NCBI GenBank assembly: GCA_003216465.1
Contig: QCIU01000010.1
Span: forward strand, 1-53,326
Direction: 5' to 3'
Length of the DNA: 53,326 nt
Source: Prochlorococcus sp. AG-402-N10
Lineage (GTDB): Bacteria; Cyanobacteriota; Cyanobacteriia; PCC-6307; Cyanobiaceae
Shown here: piece by piece, positions 27,899 through 37,046 of the stretch
Position numbering within the stretch: the stretch's first letter is position 1
How the letters are laid out: each line of letters starts with the position of its first letter
Translations under genes and position numbers: made by a program
Notes under the pieces: model-generated
Told to the model about the DNA's origin: nothing
The model's database searches: none
Seen by the model: the letters and a program-made list of their open reading frames with translations, nothing else

Positions 27899-28672
27899 AT
27901 GTTGCCATTAGAACTCGTTAAATATAAAAAAAATTCTCAAAAGATTATTGCATTAACTGCATGGGACTCTATTTCGGGTTCTTTAGCTGAGCAGTCGGGA
28001 GCAGATATTGTTCTAGTTGGAGATTCTTTAGCAATGGTTTGTTTGGGATACAAATCTACCCTGCCAGTTACGTTAGATAATATGGTTTATCACACAAATG
28101 CAGTTTCCCGAGGGTTCAGCAAAGAAATTGAGGAGCAACCATTATTAATTTGTGATATGCCTTTTCTTACTTACCAATGCGGGGAAGATAAGGCGGTTGA
28201 ATATGCTGGGAAGATAATTAAGAACACTTATGCAAAGGCAGTAAAAGTTGAGGGTGCTGAACCAGAGGTTCAAAATGTGATCTCAAGGCTTATTAGGATG
28301 GGGATTCCCGTCATGGGCCATATAGGACTTACTCCTCAGAGTTATTTAAATTTGGGTTTAAAAAAACAAGGGGTCGATTCAGAAAGTCAAGAAAAAATTA
28401 AAAGGGATGCATTCACACTAGAAAAATTAGGTTGTTTTTCAATAGTTTTAGAGCACATCCCAGAATTACTTGCTAAAGAGATTCAAAAAGATTTAGAAAT
28501 ACCGTCAATAGGAATTGGTGCAGGCAATTTTTGTGATGGTCAAGTTAGAGTAACTGCGGACTTATTAGGTCTCAATGATAAGCAACCACCATTTTGTAGA
28601 TCAATTATTGATGGAAAAAAATATCTTAGTGAAAAACTAAAAGAATGGGTAGTTTCAGAGAGACTCAATTAA
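27899..28672 (+). CDS. panB: 3-methyl-2-oxobutanoate hydroxymethyltransferase
   Basis: PanB makes ketopantoate from alpha-ketoisovalerate and methylene-tetrahydrofolate, the first step of pantothenate and CoA synthesis. The 257-residue barrel has [33 protein letters not shown] (Mg-binding Asp), [41 protein letters not shown] (catalytic Glu) and [13 protein letters not shown]. It is slightly shorter than typical at the C-terminus. The ketoacid substrate comes from the branched-chain pathway, whose ilvC gene is at 32552. The 3' end overlaps convergent hemW by 8 bases. Confidence 0.95.
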   Translation: MLPLELVKYKKNSQKIIALTAWDSISGSLAEQSGADIVLVGDSLAMVCLGYKSTLPVTLDNMVYHTNAVSRGFSKEIEEQPLLICDMPFLTYQCGEDKAVEYAGKIIKNTYAKAVKVEGAEPEVQNVISRLIRMGIPVMGHIGLTPQSYLNLGLKKQGVDSESQEKIKRDAFTLEKLGCFSIVLEHIPELLAKEIQKDLEIPSIGIGAGNFCDGQVRVTADLLGLNDKQPPFCRSIIDGKKYLSEKLKEWVVSERLN

Positions 28673-29888
28673 CTTTTTCCCACCATCTAAACATTGAAAC
28701 TAAAATTTGATTGCTTAAATCCATACCCTTTGGATCACTCAAAAAAATTCTATTTCCTCTTTTAATCAAAAGACCACTTTCTAAAAATGTTTCCCATTGT
28801 TTAAATAATTTCTCTAAATTAATTTTAGAGGTTTTACCATCCCAATTTTGTTCGTTAACTAGTTTATAAATATTCACACCCTCTTTAAGTCTCATTCCTA
28901 TCATAATTTTCTCATCTAATTCTTTATAAATATTTTCTTCGTTAACTAAAGAAGGCTCTAATTTGATTTTCCATTGATTGGTTACCCATTTTTTATATTC
29001 TTTACTAATTCTTGGCCTCGTAAATTTTTCTCCCCAAGGAGAACTAGTAGAACCTTGACCAAAACTCCACCATCCTATTCCCTTCCAATAAACTCTATTA
29101 TGTCTCGATTGATGACCAGGAAGTGCATAATTAGAAATTTCATATCTTGAATACCCTGATGATTTTAAAATAAAGTTTGTCAGTTCACTATTTTTAAAAG
29201 ATTCATTATCATTTGGTAACGATAACCTGCCTAAATCAACTAATTTTTTAAAAACAGTCCCGTTCTCAATATTTAAATCATAAATTGATATATGAGGGGG
29301 AGATAATTTTAACGTTTGTTCTAAGTCTTCTTGCCATTCTTTAAAACCACTACTTGGTAAATTTTGGATTAAATCTATACTCCAACTTTTTATAAGACTG
29401 TAATCATATGCTTTTTTTAACCAAAAACAAGATTGTGTAATATCGTCTCTATAATGCCTTCTACCCGCCTGATCAAGTATTTTATTATTAAAACTCTGTG
29501 CACCAAGACTAAATCTATTTATTCCGGCATTTATGAAGCCATGCAGATCATCTTCATTAAAACTAGCTGGATCGACCTCCATCGTAATTTCAGCACCATA
29601 ATCAATTCCGTAATTATCTTTAAAAAGATTTATTAAATCTTTAATTTGCAACGGATTTAAAATTGAAGGAGTCCCACCACCTATATAAATTGTTGAAAGA
29701 GAAGATTTATGTTTAATTGATAATATTTCTTTATTTAGGAAGGTCAAATATTCTTTAACAGTTTTACTCCCATAACCATATAAACTATCAATTTTGTTGC
29801 CTAGTGGTATAACTGCAAAATCACAATAAAAGCATCTTCTGTGGCAAAAAGGAATGTGAACGTAAGCACTTCTTGGAAGTTTATTCAT
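28665..29888 (-). CDS. hemW: HemW-like radical-SAM protein (annotated in relatives as coproporphyrinogen oxidase)
   Basis: The 407-residue protein has the radical-SAM cluster motif [16 protein letters not shown], then [37 protein letters not shown] and [12 protein letters not shown]. It fits the HemW/HemN superfamily. The CHRRCFYC spacing (CX3CX2C, with no extra N-terminal HemN segment) and the C-terminal domain with [13 protein letters not shown] fit HemW, a heme-binding chaperone, better than oxygen-independent coproporphyrinogen oxidase HemN. The ATG is at 29888. No neighbour is functionally related. Confidence 0.85.
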   Translation of the reverse strand: MNKLPRSAYVHIPFCHRRCFYCDFAVIPLGNKIDSLYGYGSKTVKEYLTFLNKEILSIKHKSSLSTIYIGGGTPSILNPLQIKDLINLFKDNYGIDYGAEITMEVDPASFNEDDLHGFINAGINRFSLGAQSFNNKILDQAGRRHYRDDITQSCFWLKKAYDYSLIKSWSIDLIQNLPSSGFKEWQEDLEQTLKLSPPHISIYDLNIENGTVFKKLVDLGRLSLPNDNESFKNSELTNFILKSSGYSRYEISNYALPGHQSRHNRVYWKGIGWWSFGQGSTSSPWGEKFTRPRISKEYKKWVTNQWKIKLEPSLVNEENIYKELDEKIMIGMRLKEGVNIYKLVNEQNWDGKTSKINLEKLFKQWETFLESGLLIKRGNRIFLSDPKGMDLSNQILVSMFRWWEKVN

Positions 29889-29985
29889 AATATAAATTAA
29901 TTTTTAAGTTTAAAAAATTCTAGAGAGGCGTTTAAAAAACAAAATCTTTATTTACTCAATTAATAAATCCTAGTAGATTATATAT

Positions 29986-31095
29986 ATGACAGATATTTTA
30001 GTACTAATTTTATTTGTATTGTCTGGAGCAGCATCAGGATGGCTTGGGGTTGATCTTTTACCAGTAGACATACTTAAACAGGTCTCAAATGTGGAGGGAT
30101 TTAGAATTGTACTAGCAATAATAGGATTTTTTATTGGATTAGCAGCAGGCTTTGTATTTTTACAACTCAGAAAAACATTCCTTGATCAAATCCGTACAAT
30201 GCCTACTGATTTACTTGTATCTAGATCAGTAGGTTTAATCTTAGGATTACTAGTAGCAAATCTGCTACTCGCTCCAATATTATTAATTCCTTTTCCAAGA
30301 GAAGTATTTTTTGCAAAACCTTTAGCAGCAATCCTTAGTAATTTTTTCTTTGGTGCACTTGGTTATAAATTAGCAGATACACACGGGAGAACATTATTAA
30401 GACTATTTAACCCAAATAATACTGATGCATATTTAGTTAATGAAGGAATACTTCCTGCTGCAAGTCCAAAAATACTTGATACTAGTGTAATTATAGATGG
30501 GAGAATAAATGGTCTATTAAGCTGCGGCTTGCTCGAAGGTCAATTAATAGTAGCCCAAAGTGTAATTGATGAATTACAAACATTGGCTGATTCAAGTAGT
30601 AATGAAAAAAGAGCCAAAGGAAGAAGAGGACTGAAACTATTAAAAGAGCTAAGAGAAATATATGGAAGGAGACTTGTTATAAATCCAACAAAGTATGAGG
30701 GTAATGGAGTAGATGAAAAACTACTTAGGATAACTGAGGATATGACAGGAACTTTACTTACTGCCGATTACAATCTCTCCCAGATTGCCGAAGTTAAAGA
30801 ATTAAAAGTTATGAATTTGAGCGATTTAGTTATTGCTTTAAGGCCAGAAGTTCAACCAGGAGAATCACTAAATATAAAAATAGTTAGAGAGGGAAAAGAA
30901 AAAATGCAAGGAATTGGATATTTAGATGACGGGACGATGGTCGTTATTGATGATGCAAAAACATTTGTTGGAGAAAGATTAGACATAGTTATTACTGGTG
31001 CGTTACAAACTCCTACTGGAAGAATGGTATTTGGAAAACTAATAAATAATCCTGAGTCAAACAAATCTCTTAAATCTCCAGCGACACAGGGCTAA
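29986..31095 (+). CDS. PIN/TRAM-domain integral membrane protein (YacL-like)
   Basis: The 369-residue protein has four membrane segments within about residues 3-125, followed by a PIN nuclease-like domain. That domain begins PKILDTSVIIDGRING, continues with AQSVIDELQTLAD and has a late Asp in LLTADYNLSQIAEV. The acidic residues are those that bind metal in PIN folds. A TRAM RNA-binding domain follows at the C-terminus (about 285-350: LNIKIVREGKEKMQGIGYLDDG). This is the YacL arrangement, common in Gram-positives and cyanobacteria, with probable RNase activity near the membrane. The clpR/clpP pair follows after 31 bases. Confidence 0.9.
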   Translation: MTDILVLILFVLSGAASGWLGVDLLPVDILKQVSNVEGFRIVLAIIGFFIGLAAGFVFLQLRKTFLDQIRTMPTDLLVSRSVGLILGLLVANLLLAPILLIPFPREVFFAKPLAAILSNFFFGALGYKLADTHGRTLLRLFNPNNTDAYLVNEGILPAASPKILDTSVIIDGRINGLLSCGLLEGQLIVAQSVIDELQTLADSSSNEKRAKGRRGLKLLKELREIYGRRLVINPTKYEGNGVDEKLLRITEDMTGTLLTADYNLSQIAEVKELKVMNLSDLVIALRPEVQPGESLNIKIVREGKEKMQGIGYLDDGTMVVIDDAKTFVGERLDIVITGALQTPTGRMVFGKLINNPESNKSLKSPATQG

Positions 31096-31126
31096 ATCTA
31101 GCTAGAATCATATCAGTAATTATTTT

Positions 31127-31798
31127 GTGGAACATATGACTGTATCTGCTCCTTATTACGGCGAAAATACCGCGATGAGGACTCCACCACCAGATTTACC
31201 TTCTCTATTACTAAAGGAAAGAATAGTATATCTTGGATTGCCGTTATTCTCTGATGATGACGCTAAAAGACAATTAGGAATGGATGTTACGGAGCTCATT
31301 ATCGCTCAACTCCTTTATTTGGAATTTGACGATCCAGATAAACCCATTTACTTTTATATAAATTCAACAGGTACTAGTTGGTATACAGGTGATGCGGTTG
31401 GTTTTGAAACAGAAGCTTTTGCTATTTGCGATACAATCAGTTACATCAAGCCGCCCGTTCACACGATTTGTATTGGGCAAGCAATGGGGACAGCAGCAGT
31501 TATCCTTTCTTCTGGAACAAAGGGGCATAGAGCAGCGCTTCCACATGCCTCGATCGTTTTACACCAGCCTATTAGCGGAGCAAGAGGTCAGGCCACTGAC
31601 ATCCAAATAAGAGCGGAAGAGGTATTAAAAAACAAAAAGTCAATGCTCGAAATTTTATCCCGCAACACTGGTAAAACTATTGAAGAGCTCTCAAAAGATT
31701 CTGATAGAATGAGTTATCTTAATCCCCAGGAAGCTTTAGATTATGGAGTTATTGATAGAATATTGACCAGCCAAAAAGATTTATCAAATAAAATTTAA
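31127..31798 (+). CDS. clpR: ClpR, ClpP-like subunit lacking the catalytic serine
   Basis: The 223-residue protein has the ClpP fold motifs ([40 protein letters not shown]), but the catalytic region reads [13 protein letters not shown] where active subunits have LAASMGAF. The serine position is replaced by glycine. It also carries the ClpR-type insertion at [17 protein letters not shown]. In cyanobacteria and plastids ClpR forms mixed heptamers with an active ClpP. The active partner gene follows after 32 bases (31831), which supports co-expression in a fixed ratio. The start is GTG at 31127, or ATG three codons later. Confidence 0.93.
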   Translation: MEHMTVSAPYYGENTAMRTPPPDLPSLLLKERIVYLGLPLFSDDDAKRQLGMDVTELIIAQLLYLEFDDPDKPIYFYINSTGTSWYTGDAVGFETEAFAICDTISYIKPPVHTICIGQAMGTAAVILSSGTKGHRAALPHASIVLHQPISGARGQATDIQIRAEEVLKNKKSMLEILSRNTGKTIEELSKDSDRMSYLNPQEALDYGVIDRILTSQKDLSNKI

Positions 31799-31830
31799 CA
31801 TTCATTTTAACCAATTTCTTTTTTAAAATT

Positions 31831-32436
31831 ATGCCAATAGGAACTCCAAGCGTCCCTTATAGACTTCCAGGAAGTCAATACGAAAGATGGGTTGACATTT
31901 ATACAAGGTTGGGGGTTGAGAGAATTTTATTTCTCGGTCAAGAAGTAAATGATGGAATTGCTAATAGCCTAGTTGCACAAATGCTTTATCTTGATTCTGA
32001 TGATAATTCTAAACCTATTTATCTTTATATAAATAGTCCAGGCGGCTCAGTTACAGCTGGTTTAGCAATATACGACACCATAAAATACGTCAAAAGTGAT
32101 GTAGTTACAATATGCGTAGGACTTGCAGCCTCAATGGGAGCATTTTTGTTAGCTGCCGGTACGAAGGGGAAAAGAGTTGCTCTACCTCATAGCAGGATTA
32201 TGATACATCAACCTCTCGGAGGCACATCCCAACGTCAAGCAAGTGATATTGAGATAGAGGCTAAAGAAATACTTAGAATTAAAGATATGTTGAACAACTC
32301 TATGGCTGATATGACCGGCCAATCATTTGAAAAAATTGAGAAGGATACAGACAGAGATTATTTTCTCAGTGCGGAAGAAGCCAAAAACTACGGTTTAATT
32401 GACAGGGTAATTAAACATCCAAGTGAGGCTAGTTAG
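31831..32436 (+). CDS. clpP: ATP-dependent Clp protease proteolytic subunit
   Basis: This is an active ClpP of 201 residues. The triad is visible as Ser101 in [14 protein letters not shown], His126 in [11 protein letters not shown], and an Asp near residue 175 in [17 protein letters not shown]. It degrades proteins fed by a Clp ATPase into the barrel. The N-terminal part, [20 protein letters not shown], includes the axial loop. It is paired with the catalytically dead ClpR just upstream. The downstream gap to ilvC (115 bases) contains an AT-only palindrome at 32454-32469, which could be chance. Confidence 0.96.
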   Translation: MPIGTPSVPYRLPGSQYERWVDIYTRLGVERILFLGQEVNDGIANSLVAQMLYLDSDDNSKPIYLYINSPGGSVTAGLAIYDTIKYVKSDVVTICVGLAASMGAFLLAAGTKGKRVALPHSRIMIHQPLGGTSQRQASDIEIEAKEILRIKDMLNNSMADMTGQSFEKIEKDTDRDYFLSAEEAKNYGLIDRVIKHPSEAS

Positions 32437-32551
32437 TCAAAATAAACTTGAACTAATATTTAAATATTAATTTCTACATAGAAAATTTATGGCTTATTTA
32501 CACGTTTAATGCATAAAATACTAACTATCACAAGTTTAGTAACTACAATTA

Positions 32552-33541
32552 ATGACTCAACTATTTTATGACAAGGATGCTGACCTAAGTCTTTTAAAAG
32601 ATAAAACTATTGCGATAATAGGATACGGTTCACAAGGTCATGCACATGCATTAAATCTTAAAGATAGTGGAATGGATGTAATTGTGGGCTTATACAAAGG
32701 GAGCAAATCAGAAAGCAAAGCAATCAATGATGGTTTAAAGGTATTCAACGTTTCTGAAGCTTGTGAAAAAGCAGATTGGATTATGATTCTACTCCCTGAT
32801 GAATTCCAAAAAGAAGTTTATCTCAAAGAGATAGAACCAAATTTAAAAGAAGGCATGATATTAAGTTTTGCGCATGGCTTTAATATAAGATTCGGCCTCA
32901 TAAAACCCCCTAGTTTTGTTGACGTTGTTATGATCGCGCCAAAAGGGCCTGGACACACAGTTCGGTGGGAATATCAGAATGGTCAAGGTGTCCCAGCTTT
33001 ATTTGCTGTAGAACAAGATTATTCTGGCAATGCAAGATCATTTGCAATGGCTTATGCAAAGGGTATTGGAGGAACAAGAGCTGGGATTCTAGAAACGAAT
33101 TTTAAAGAAGAAACTGAAACAGATCTTTTTGGAGAACAAGCAGTTTTATGTGGTGGTTTATCTGAACTTGTTAAGTCAGGTTTTGAGACTTTAGTAGAGG
33201 CAGGATATCAACCTGAATTAGCATATTTTGAGTGTTTACACGAAGTAAAGTTAATTGTGGATCTAATGGTTAAGGGAGGGTTATCTCAAATGAGAGATTC
33301 AATTTCAAATACTGCAGAATATGGTGATTATGTTAGTGGTAAAAGACTTATAAACAGTGATACTAAGAAAGAAATGCAGAAAATCTTGAAAGATATTCAA
33401 GATGGTACTTTCGCGAAAAATTTTGTTGATGAATGTGATAAAAATAAACCCTTAATGACAAAGTTAAGAGCAGAAAACTCTAAACATGAGATAGAAAAAG
33501 TTGGCAAAGGTCTGCGTGCTATGTTCAGTTGGCTGAAATAA
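32552..33541 (+). CDS. ilvC: Ketol-acid reductoisomerase
   Basis: IlvC isomerises and reduces acetolactate or acetohydroxybutyrate to the dihydroxyacids of valine, leucine and isoleucine synthesis, using NADPH and two Mg ions. The 329-residue class I enzyme has the Rossmann motif [19 protein letters not shown] and [13 protein letters not shown] with its catalytic His region. The knotted C-terminal domain has [17 protein letters not shown] (Mg ligands) and [15 protein letters not shown]. The ketoacid products also feed PanB. Its last 13 bases overlap the start of cobD. Confidence 0.97.
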   Translation: MTQLFYDKDADLSLLKDKTIAIIGYGSQGHAHALNLKDSGMDVIVGLYKGSKSESKAINDGLKVFNVSEACEKADWIMILLPDEFQKEVYLKEIEPNLKEGMILSFAHGFNIRFGLIKPPSFVDVVMIAPKGPGHTVRWEYQNGQGVPALFAVEQDYSGNARSFAMAYAKGIGGTRAGILETNFKEETETDLFGEQAVLCGGLSELVKSGFETLVEAGYQPELAYFECLHEVKLIVDLMVKGGLSQMRDSISNTAEYGDYVSGKRLINSDTKKEMQKILKDIQDGTFAKNFVDECDKNKPLMTKLRAENSKHEIEKVGKGLRAMFSWLK

Positions 33542-34542
33542 ATCTATTTTTTATATTCATAGGCTCAATAGGTTTTGATCTATTAATTGGTGATCCAAAA
33601 TTTATTATCCATCCTGTTCAAATAATTGGTTTATATGTTAACCAATTAACGAATTTTTTTATCCATAATTTTAAGAAAAATAAGAGAATATTATTTGGGG
33701 GAGGATTATTTATTGCTTTATCAACTATCCTTATAAGCTTTTTAATAGGTAAGTTCATTGAATTAATTTTCATTCAATCAAAAAGCAATTTTATATTTGG
33801 AATAATAATTTTCTTAGGTTTGTCAAGTTGTTTAGCTTCAAAAAGTCTTACTTCAAGCGTAAAAGAAATTTCTGGTCTTATAAAAAACGGCATAATTGAT
33901 CAAAAAACTGAAAAATTAATTAGAAAAAAAGTACAAAGAATCGTAAGTAGAGATGTGAGTAAATCTTCATTGGAGCATCTTTTGAGATCAAGTGGCGAAA
34001 GCCTAACCGAAAATTCAGTTGATGGGATTTTTGGACCACTTTTTTGGATATTTATTGGAATAGTCTTTATGAAATTTTCAATTTTTCTTCCAGGCCCTTT
34101 ATCGCTTGGCTTTTCATATAAAGCTATAAGTACTTTGGATTCAATGATCGGCTATAAATACGATCAATATAAATATCTAGGGTTTTTCAGTGCCAAAATT
34201 GAGGATTATTCAACTTTCATTCCAAGTAGACTAGTTTTATTAACATTACCTTTAGTTAGTTCTAAGATTAAAAAATACATCTCTATCATTAAAAAAAGCA
34301 GCTTTGATGGAAGTAAATATGATTCTCCAAATTCTGGAATTTCAGAGGCAATTTTTGCATATACTTCAAATATAAAATTAGGGGGTAAAAGTAAATATAA
34401 TAATGAAATAATTGAAAAGCCAATTATCAATTCCAATGGTGATTTTTGCACTAATGAAAAAATAAATCTAATTTGTCAATTAATTTTAAGACTTCAGTTA
34501 TTATGGATAATATTTTTTACAGTAATTTTTTTCAATATCTGA
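33529..34542 (+). CDS. cobD: Adenosylcobinamide-phosphate synthase (CbiB/CobD)
   Basis: The enzyme attaches aminopropanol phosphate to adenosylcobyric acid in late cobamide synthesis. The 337-residue membrane protein starts with a hydrophobic stretch and [19 protein letters not shown], the family N-terminus (usually GDP...HPV). It contains [13 protein letters not shown] and a region with [17 protein letters not shown], another hallmark, followed by [22 protein letters not shown]. Five or so membrane segments are seen. The start is TTG at 33529, inside the end of ilvC, so translation is probably coupled to it. Prochlorococcus needs a cobamide for its B12-dependent enzymes. Confidence 0.92.
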   Translation: MAEINLFFIFIGSIGFDLLIGDPKFIIHPVQIIGLYVNQLTNFFIHNFKKNKRILFGGGLFIALSTILISFLIGKFIELIFIQSKSNFIFGIIIFLGLSSCLASKSLTSSVKEISGLIKNGIIDQKTEKLIRKKVQRIVSRDVSKSSLEHLLRSSGESLTENSVDGIFGPLFWIFIGIVFMKFSIFLPGPLSLGFSYKAISTLDSMIGYKYDQYKYLGFFSAKIEDYSTFIPSRLVLLTLPLVSSKIKKYISIIKKSSFDGSKYDSPNSGISEAIFAYTSNIKLGGKSKYNNEIIEKPIINSNGDFCTNEKINLICQLILRLQLLWIIFFTVIFFNI

Positions 34543-34597
34543 ATTTAAATTCAATAAAATTAATTGTAAATCATTATTATTAATAAAAAACATTCTC

Positions 34598-34876
34598 ATG
34601 AAAGAAGAAAACCCTAAAGTAGAAAATCAAAATGAAAATTTAGATAATACTTCTATCCAAAATCAAAGTGAAGATTTAGATAATACATCGACTGATGGTG
34701 AATATTCCAAATGGGTCGATAATCAAGGTGATGAAATAAAAAATGTTTTTGGATTTAATAGCAGTGCAGAACTTGTGAATGGGAGAGCAGCCATGATCGG
34801 ATTTATTATGCTTTTATTAACTGAACTAATTTTAAAAGGGAGACCTGTAACTTCCTCAATCTTTGGTATAAATTAA
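34598..34876 (+). CDS. High-light-inducible protein with acidic N-terminal extension
   Basis: The C-terminal half (about residues 45-92) is a single-helix chlorophyll-binding Hli domain: FGFNSSAELVNGRAAMIGF contains the ExxNGRxAMxGF motif whose Glu and Asn/His side bind chlorophyll in the LHC superfamily. The membrane helix is followed by a short tail. Hli proteins protect photosystems under excess light in the thylakoid. The first 45 residues are an Asn/Glu/Asp-rich extension containing a 12-residue duplication (NxNQ...LDNTS). The protein is longer than the minimal 40-60 residue Hli. A small two-span membrane protein gene begins one base after the stop. Confidence 0.93.
   Translation: MKEENPKVENQNENLDNTSIQNQSEDLDNTSTDGEYSKWVDNQGDEIKNVFGFNSSAELVNGRAAMIGFIMLLLTELILKGRPVTSSIFGIN
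34623..34687 (+). repeat. 36-base tandem duplication within the hli gene
   Basis: Two copies of a 29-base unit start at 34623 and 34659 with a period of 36 bases. They differ at only a few positions. In protein terms, 12 residues are doubled (both copies contain LDNTS). The unit keeps the frame, so it lengthens the disordered acidic N-terminus without disturbing the chlorophyll-binding domain. Confidence 0.8.
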
Positions 34877-34877
34877 A

Positions 34878-35090
34878 ATGGAAGAAAATAAAACTAAACC
34901 AGTAAAAATTTTCCTTTACATCTCTGTTTGGGTAATAATATGGGGTACATTAGGTTCATTTATAGATTATCCTCTCTATAAAAATAATATCTACCTAGAG
35001 GGGAGCATATATCAATATCTTACTTTTACTATTACAGCAATAATATCAATTCTTAGTGCCAAATTCCTTTATCAAAAAATTAAGTTATAA
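34878..35090 (+). CDS. Small two-span membrane protein of unknown function
   Basis: The 70-residue product has two hydrophobic segments, FLYISVWVIIWGTLGSFI (about 11-28) and YLTFTITAIISILSAKFLY (about 47-65), joined by a short polar loop with PLYKNNIYLEG. It starts one base after the hli stop, so it is in the same transcript. I do not recognise a named family. The shape is consistent with a small thylakoid protein, and the link with hli suggests a light-related role. That role is an inference. The last 6 bases overlap the convergent next gene. Confidence 0.78.
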   Translation: MEENKTKPVKIFLYISVWVIIWGTLGSFIDYPLYKNNIYLEGSIYQYLTFTITAIISILSAKFLYQKIKL

Positions 35091-35342
35091 AAACTTATAC
35101 CTAAATTTTTTGATAATTTTTGCAGGTTCTGAGTCTTTTTGATTTTCATAGAGTATCCACTGATGCGTTTCAATATCATGATCACAGCCAAAGCTCTCTG
35201 GTTGATTAGAAAAATTCGAGAGATTTGAATGACACAACTGATCCGCCTCAAAAGCTGAGTCATAACCAGTTAAAAAATATATTAAAGATCCAAGGAGCAT
35301 TAAAGATATAACCACTTGAAAAAATAAGCTGACTACTTTCAT
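35085..35342 (-). CDS. Small membrane-anchored or secreted protein of unknown function
   Basis: I choose ATG 35342 (MKVVSLFFQ) as the start. Ten further residues upstream are open but have no better start context. The 85-residue product begins with a hydrophobic segment (VVSLFFQVVISLMLLGSLIYFL) and continues with a polar domain that has two cysteines (DQLCHSNL and FGCDHDIETHQW). Those cysteines could form a disulfide outside the cytoplasm. I find no recognisable family. It is one of three small minus-strand genes between the hli pair and HU. Confidence 0.65.
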   Translation of the reverse strand: MKVVSLFFQVVISLMLLGSLIYFLTGYDSAFEADQLCHSNLSNFSNQPESFGCDHDIETHQWILYENQKDSEPAKIIKKFRYKFL

Positions 35343-35402
35343 GAATTTTATATCAAAATTTAAATATATCACTTCTAAAAATCTTTAGATTAAAAAATAA
35401 AG

Positions 35403-35648
35403 TTATCGCCCAACATTAAATATAAAATCATGGAATTCTTGATTTTTAAGATACAAAATAACCACAAGAACTAAAAGTATATTTAGGCCTAAAACAATCG
35501 AACCAAATATATTTATCTGCTTTTTACCTGGTAATGTATAAGTAAATTTCTTCCCTTTTAGAAAAGAAGCTAATCCTTTTTTCTCCTTTTTTAAATCCTT
35601 AGTAGTTTCATCAATTTTGATTTTACTTTCAGAAAAACCTTTTTCCAT
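35403..35648 (-). CDS. Small single-span membrane protein of unknown function
   Basis: The 81-residue product has a highly charged N-terminal half (many K, E and D, including TTKDLKKEKKG) and one membrane segment near the C-terminus (INIFGSIVLGLNILLVLVVILYL, about 45-67). This orientation suggests a cytoplasmic basic domain anchored by a C-terminal helix. No family is recognised. Neighbours on both sides are similarly small and of unknown function. Confidence 0.68.
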   Translation of the reverse strand: MEKGFSESKIKIDETTKDLKKEKKGLASFLKGKKFTYTLPGKKQINIFGSIVLGLNILLVLVVILYLKNQEFHDFIFNVGR

Positions 35649-35702
35649 TAATACCTAAACAATAAATTAATAATATTCTAAATTTAAAAAATTTTTCAAG
35701 AA

Positions 35703-36053
35703 TTAACAATTTTTAATTACATATGGAATCATAATTCCATATTGATTTTTTTTAAGTTTTTTGAAGTAATAAGCTTCAACGAGTTCAGTCTGTAAACCCA
35801 AGATACTTCCCTGACATTTATACCTGTTTTGATCAGACTCAACTATCTGTATTTTCTCCATTTCCATAAATAAATTACTACAGACCTTATATTGAAAATC
35901 TTCAAAACATTCATTTGATTTTTTTAAAATTTCTGATTTAGTTAGTAATTCTTCGGCAACAATAGAATTTGATAATAAAACAACAAAGAAGGTTGAGAAA
36001 CTTATAAATTTTCTACAACTAAAAAGAATAAACAAAATTAAATCTTCTCGCAT
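35703..36053 (-). CDS. Small secreted protein of unknown function
   Basis: From ATG 36053 the product has 116 residues. It begins with a hydrophobic stretch (FSTFFVVLLSNSIVA) ending in a possible signal-peptidase site after IVA near residue 33. The mature part of about 80 residues contains four cysteines (NECFED, KVCSNL, YKCQGS and the C-terminal KNC), spaced so that two disulfides could form. I do not recognise the family. The codon before the ATG is TTG, which is an alternative start. A terminator and the HU gene lie upstream. Confidence 0.65.
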   Translation of the reverse strand: MREDLILFILFSCRKFISFSTFFVVLLSNSIVAEELLTKSEILKKSNECFEDFQYKVCSNLFMEMEKIQIVESDQNRYKCQGSILGLQTELVEAYYFKKLKKNQYGIMIPYVIKNC

Positions 36054-36108
36054 CAAATTACATTCACTAATATATTACAAAGAAATAAATCATTTTTTAA
36101 TATAAAAA

Positions 36109-36130
36109 AGGTGCTCAAAAATGAGCACCT
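36109..36130 (-). terminator. Intrinsic terminator after the HU gene
   Basis: AGGTGCTCA and TGAGCACCT form a perfect 9-bp stem with a 4-base loop. Read on the minus strand, the stem is followed by a run of six T. It lies 37 bases after the HU stop. The HU transcript should therefore end here and not run into the small secreted protein gene. A pyrimidine run on the other side is weaker, so the element works mainly in the minus direction. Confidence 0.85.
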
Positions 36131-36166
36131 AAAAATTAAGGACAAATTAAGCTACGAAAATAAATA

Positions 36167-36442
36167 TTAGCCTTGAACTCTATCCTTAAAAAGTTTTCCT
36201 GCTGAAAATGTTGGAACTCTTTTAGCGGGAATTGCAATTTTTTCGCCAGTCTTAGGGTTTAAGCCCTGCCTAGCAGAACGATCCCTTGGCTCAAAAGAAC
36301 CAAATCCTAGTATGGAGACTTTTTTGCCTTCCACTACTGAATCAACAATCGTTTCAATAGCTGCATCAACAACTAAAGATACATCTGTTTTTGTGAGCTC
36401 AGTACGAGCAGCAACAAGATTTACTAAATCAGCTTTGTTCAT
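36167..36442 (-). CDS. hup: Histone-like DNA-binding protein HU
   Basis: HU bends and compacts DNA as a dimer. The 91-residue protein has the full family pattern: MNKADLVNLVAA at the start, ILGFGSFEPRDRSARQGLNP in the middle (the GFGxF motif and the basic beta-arm), and IAIPAKRVPTFSAGKLFKD at the end. Length is typical. It has a strong terminator of its own and a long upstream gap (36443-37046), consistent with a strongly expressed single gene. Confidence 0.97.
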   Translation of the reverse strand: MNKADLVNLVAARTELTKTDVSLVVDAAIETIVDSVVEGKKVSILGFGSFEPRDRSARQGLNPKTGEKIAIPAKRVPTFSAGKLFKDRVQG

Positions 36443-37046
36443 TGAATTGTTTGTATAGCAGAGATTTGAAAGACAAGATTTTTAAATCAAGTCTAATTAC
36501 CTCGAACTTGCATATCATATGGAGCAAATACAAATACGGCAACCGAAAATGCCGGCGGCGCAAAGCTTTATACAAAATTTAATTACATTTTTAGCAATTT
36601 AACAATATTCTTTGATCTTCAATTTTTATAAAGCCTAAAAGAGATTTTAGTCTAAATGAAAAGCTAAAACGACTGCAATAACTAGCTTTATTAATTAAAC
36701 CAGTATCGAATAATTATGCAAAAAAACATAATTAAAAAAAATTAATTTAAGAATTTCAACTATTTATTATTTTTTATTAACTTTCAGATATATTTGCTTC
36801 TCAGCACATGAGAAACCATTTTTTTCATTTTGTAATCAAAAAAATCAGTAACATCATAATGTTTGAACGAAGGAATTGATTTTTTTTTAACAAATAAAAA
36901 ACTACTAAAAGATCATTCAATTAAAAATATTAATGAGTGAAACATCAAATTTGATTTTTTTTTAAAGTTTTGCACTTATGATTCGTATGTTTGAATAATT
37001 TCTTTAAATTAGTTCATTCATTAAAAATCAAAGTAATAAAAAAACT
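36443..37046. other. 604-base gap between HU and glgX: promoters and possible small RNA
   Basis: No convincing protein gene is present; the longest frame I noted is a 27-codon ORF at 36519-36602. Three structures stand out. A GC-rich patch at 36537-36561 includes a CGGCA/TGCCG hairpin, in an otherwise AT-rich region. A hairpin TTCTCA-N5-TGAGAA at 36798-36814 is soon followed by a run of seven T on the plus strand. The palindrome ATCAAATTTGAT near 36944-36955 is followed by nine T. The last two look like weak terminators and could end a plus-strand small RNA. The HU and glgX promoters must also lie here. Confidence 0.4.

Noticed and set aside
32454-32469. Perfect AT-only palindrome between clpP and ilvC
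   Set aside because: A 16-base palindrome of A and T only is expected by chance at this composition, and no T run or known box adjoins it.
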